Shown here piece by piece: positions 60,701 to 64,000 of a stretch of DNA of 64,000 nt. Below the pieces are notes generated by a model. It was not told the origin of the DNA. It worked only from the letters and a program-made list of their open reading frames with translations, and searched no databases. Source of the stretch: Apoderus coryli. Taxonomy: Eukaryota > Arthropoda > Insecta > Coleoptera > Attelabidae. Position 1 is the stretch's first letter; each line of letters begins with the position of its first letter. The DNA lies in NCBI GenBank assembly GCA_911728435.2, contig OU452201.1:7626001-7690000 (forward strand). The letters run 5' to 3'. Position numbers and translations under genes: made by a program.

Positions 60701-61880
60701 GTTATTACGCACTAATGAAAAACATAAAAACCTGATGTTCGTCATACACTTCTCATAGGGAGAGGATAAATAGAACCTGTACCTATATTTTATCCTCTAA
60801 TAATAATAAACTGAGTATAAAGAACTCTGCAATATGGTTTTTCCTTTGTCATTAAACCAGTTAAAAAAATGTTTTATTATTATTCTTTTTTGAAATCCCA
60901 ATGGTTACTGACCCAGACACTGGACCATATTTTCGGTAGGGTCACGTAAATCTCATCCTGGCACTCGAAAATCTTTTGTCGGCAAACATACATAACATAA
61001 TATGCAAATTTTTTTTTGCATTTATATTCTTGCTTTGCTTTTTGTTTCTCCGGTTTGTTGCTTGGAGTATACCTAAAAAGTTGTTTGGTTTCTAAATATC
61101 ACACACACAGATATACACAATTGGAACAGGTCATTATGTTAGGACCACACCATATAAATATACAGGATGGAGTCTATATAAATTAAATGATTATTTCTTT
61201 GTCGACTTTGTTTTAGCCACACAATATCCGCACCGAAATGGTCGTTAGAGGAGTTCCAGCAGCGCGATGTTCAACATAATCTTTACCACTTAATTTTCCA
61301 AAAGTTTCGCTACAAAAAATGTCCCAAAAATAAAAAAATTCTCACTCAGAATGAATGCAGATCTACGACTAAAAGAACAACATTCTTAGCTATGTATAGA
61401 TCGTGTCATTTGCTTAATTTAAATGTCAGGCCGAGAAGTTTTGAAACAGTCCTTGTAATAAGCAATTTAAATAAAATATGACAATCTAAAATGTTTTAAA
61501 TTTATAACTGAAGCTGTCTATAAATATGTATCCATTAATTTGCAAATGTACTCGTAATAATAAGTACATAAATAAATAAATAAACAAAACAGAACGATCT
61601 GAGTGGTCTTATGAGTAATAGGCATCATGTTTTAAATGTAATATTAATATAGAATTAAGAGAAAGTTCTCGTTTCTTACTGGTAAAAGGTATTTTGTTTA
61701 AAATCGATTGTATAAAACAAATAGAAATTTAAATGATTGATTTTTCTTTCACCAAATTGCAACAACAAATGAGCAGGATAGCCAGAATTAATTGTTATCG
61801 TTGGGCTTGGCTAAGTTGAAGATTTTAATACGGTCCTACAAGGAGCATGTCATTTGTGAATTGAAGAAAACCTATATTAG

Positions 61881-61954
61881 GTACCACTCTAGCTTATTTA
61901 GTAAAGCAACAGCCCGACAATTGGAAGATGTGAGTTCGAGTCGTATTGATGACA
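61881..61954 (+). ncRNA. tRNA-like sequence related to the 16777-16848 family
   Basis: Aligns along its length to the tRNA-like unit: GTACCAC start, A box TAGCTTATTTAG, GACAATTGGAAGATG, and B box GAGTTCGAGTC. More decayed than the copies near 16 kb. Probably a SINE head. Confidence 0.45.
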
Positions 61955-62405
61955 ATGTTTTTTTGTTTAATTTACAAATATTATTTTCTTTCTGAACATA
62001 CATAGGAGGTTCAGGTGAAAACTTTCAGGAGGAAGGCTCGGTTAGTATTGGTTACGAAAATGCCCCCAACGACAATCATCTGTTCCCTAACCTCAAATTT
62101 GTGCCCGACAGGTAAAAAAAAGACAAACGAGAAAGTCATGGATGTTGAAGTGTTTGACGAATCGTTCTATAAAAATGGTATCGAGTTCCGTTATGAAAAA
62201 CGTAAAATAATGAATGGGAATTGGTTGAGAGTTTTTCCAGCTGTTGTTTAGTTACATACAGAGTGTCCCAAACCCTTTACAGTGGTTGCAAGGGTTTAAA
62301 AAAAATAGACTCCGATAATACAAGTAATAATTGGTGTTATTTTACAGTTAACCTAAAGTGGTTGATGTGCGCCACTGCATTAACCTTGTAAATATATATA
62401 CATAG

Positions 62406-62598
62406 ATACAGTGTGTCCCAAATTTGGCTTACATGCATTGCTATCTTGGAAACGGTTAGAGCTACAAGGTCGGTTAAATTAGGAAAGTTTTTGAGAATTT
62501 TCTTACAAATCAAAATCTGACTTAAGATTTGCATTATCTTTTGTAGTATTTGAGATAACGAGGAAAAACCAAAATGCTGCATTTGGGAGACACTGTAT
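62406..62598. mobile_element. MITE with ATACAGTG ends (193 bp)
   Basis: ATACAGTGTGTCCCAAAT at 62406 is mirrored by ATTTGGGAGACACTGTAT ending at 62598, with small differences. Confidence 0.65.
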
Positions 62599-63061
62599 AT
62601 GTGTGTGATGCATTTCGACCGGGTTAACAAATTATAGGTATATCATTTTCTTGAATAAAATCCTGTTGTTTGAGAACAGCTTATACCTACATATATACAA
62701 TATTACTGGTATATCAGATTTCGTTAGAAGTTTGCATAAATTCATTTTTTTTAATTCTGTTGTATTTTTTTTTTGTTATGTAGATATATCGGCAACTTGA
62801 GAACAGAACTTATCAAATTCAAATGTACCTACCTATACCAATGTTGAAAGGAATGCTAAAATGAGTGAGTTGTAACAAGAACCTCTCTGCAGATTACGCT
62901 AATTTATACAGACAATCTGTGAGAGTTGAAAAAACTTGTTAGAAAAAAGATCTTTCGCAAAAAACAAGTTCTCGCAAAAGCCCGAGTCCAATAACCGAAG
63001 TTGCAAACCCATTTCCTGAGAGAGTAACTGAGAAGAACAAAAAATAAGTTTTATACTATTT

Positions 63062-63270
63062 GACAACAATGGTTCTGTGGGGATATGTGAAGTCACTAGT
63101 CTACGCCGATAATCCCGAAAAGATTAACCACTTGGACGACAATATTCGCCGCGTTATTGCCGATCTACGAACACAAATGTTGGAAAAAGTCATCGAAAAT
63201 TGAACCTTCAGATTAGACTGCGTCCGAGCCAGAAGATTATCTTTCGAATCAAGTAAATATCATGTCAATT
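63062..63270 (+). pseudogene. Transposase C-terminal fossil (DDE_3, Tc1/mariner superfamily)
   Basis: The plus strand reads LWGYVKSLVYADNPEKINHL, DDNIRRVIADLRTQMLEKVI, EN, a stop where Trp or Arg is usual, then TFRLDCVRAS. This matches the FLWGYLKSKVY...LK..I tail of insect transposases. Possibly the same family as the fossil at 57400-57640. Confidence 0.75.
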
Positions 63271-63634
63271 TCAAAAATTCATTTCCAAGTTCTTTATTGG
63301 TACCGTACCTATAATTCCAAAATTCCTAAAGATTATTTTCAGAGAAATTGATAGGGAAACGACGAATATCAAAATAAGCCTGAGGGGATACATTTATTGT
63401 ACAATTTCATTCAACTAAACTCCACCTACGCCATGATTTCTGATTCATAAATGTGTTAGAAACGTGATTTCATTAGGATTTGAATAGTACCAGGCGGCAT
63501 TAATAATTTCCTTTTCTGTTTTACCATTTTTCTATTAACAAAGACGATTTTTCTATGAAAATAAAAACCCAAAACACATAACAGGCAAAAAATCCACAAA
63601 CATTTATTTCTTCATTTGGTTTTGTATTTTTAGA

Positions 63635-63662
63635 CCGAAGATGGCTTAAGCCGAAACTAGTT
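63635..63662 (+). ncRNA. Decayed hammerhead-like motif
   Basis: CCGAAGA (one change from CTGAAGA), extra T, perfect stem II GGC-TTAA-GCC, GAAAC, TA, GTT. Stem I is not complementary. Confidence 0.35.
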
Positions 63663-64000
63663 GCAAAAGACTGGATAATTTACTACAATGAACGATTTTT
63701 TGTATATGCCAATAACCTTTGAAGTATTTAATATTGCAATATTTTTCTCACAGAACTTACATACAATTTAATATATTAAAATACATAAACTTGTTTCACT
63801 CCCACACTTATTCAGAGCTATTAGAAACAAAAAACAATCAACATAGGTACGTGTCGAGGTTAGTCGTACAGGGTGATCCATGTATTGCTTGTCAAACCAA
63901 TCTGTGACAACGAAAGGAATGCGGACAAAAAAATCCTATATTGCCAAATTTAACTACAAAAAATCACTAGTAATAGAAAAGAAGTCGAAAATCGATTTTT

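Larger units (their letters stand above)
54531..64000. other. Region upstream of the first receptor Ig exon (intron 1 or intergenic)
   Basis: No signal-peptide exon or other cellular gene was recognised. From 54620 to 55800 and from 55880 to 57400 the DNA is AT-rich with no feature I can name. From 57400 onward it is mostly transposon remnants listed separately. Confidence 0.65.

Overview
The window is animal nuclear DNA, almost certainly from an insect and most likely a beetle. It is AT-rich. It has two split genes with GT-AG introns, both on the minus strand, and a dense background of decayed transposons. The beetle guess is an inference from the transposon mix and gene style. The insect call rests on a futsch/MAP1 gene and a DCC-type receptor. 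No bacterial feature was seen.

Block 1 (1-32760, minus): the 5' part of futsch, the insect MAP1A/1B microtubule-associated protein. The ATG exon is at 32595-32760. After a 20.4 kb first intron come six more exons, and the last is a single giant exon of at least 7883 bp that runs off the left edge. At least 2961 codons are visible. The giant exon ends, within this window, in a tandem array of 55-residue (165 bp) repeats. Three of these copies are identical at the DNA level.

Block 2 (32761-44321): about 11.5 kb of AT-rich intergenic DNA with a GC-richer candidate futsch promoter near 33040-33270, mariner and non-LTR fossils, and several MITEs.

Block 3 (44322-54530, minus): 15 exons of a type I membrane receptor of the DCC/neogenin/protogenin class: four Ig domains, four FN3 domains, one transmembrane helix and a cytoplasmic tail of about 217 residues. 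The signal-peptide exon was not found. The intron between the Ig1 and Ig2 exons carries a nearly complete non-LTR retrotransposon in the same orientation, with both ORFs open. Two smaller introns hold an RT fragment and a mariner fragment.

Block 4 (54531-64000): no exon recognised. This is a transposon graveyard: DDE_3-type transposase remnants, an internally deleted mariner, a Tigger/pogo fossil, and a hAT element with a perfect 8-bp target duplication inserted into an older non-LTR fossil.

The most interesting unexplained signal is a recurring motif: CTGATGA, a hairpin, then GAAAC-NN-GTH. It matches the core of a hammerhead ribozyme with a very short stem III, the type known from Penelope-like retroelements. 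Six copies were seen. Three of them (12736-12781, 31214-31255, 55820-55860) also have a complementary stem I. Two other structures stand out in futsch intron 1: a ~270-bp inverted repeat whose arms are about 98% identical, and a 326-bp tandem-plus-inverted repeat carrying a tRNA-like cloverleaf.
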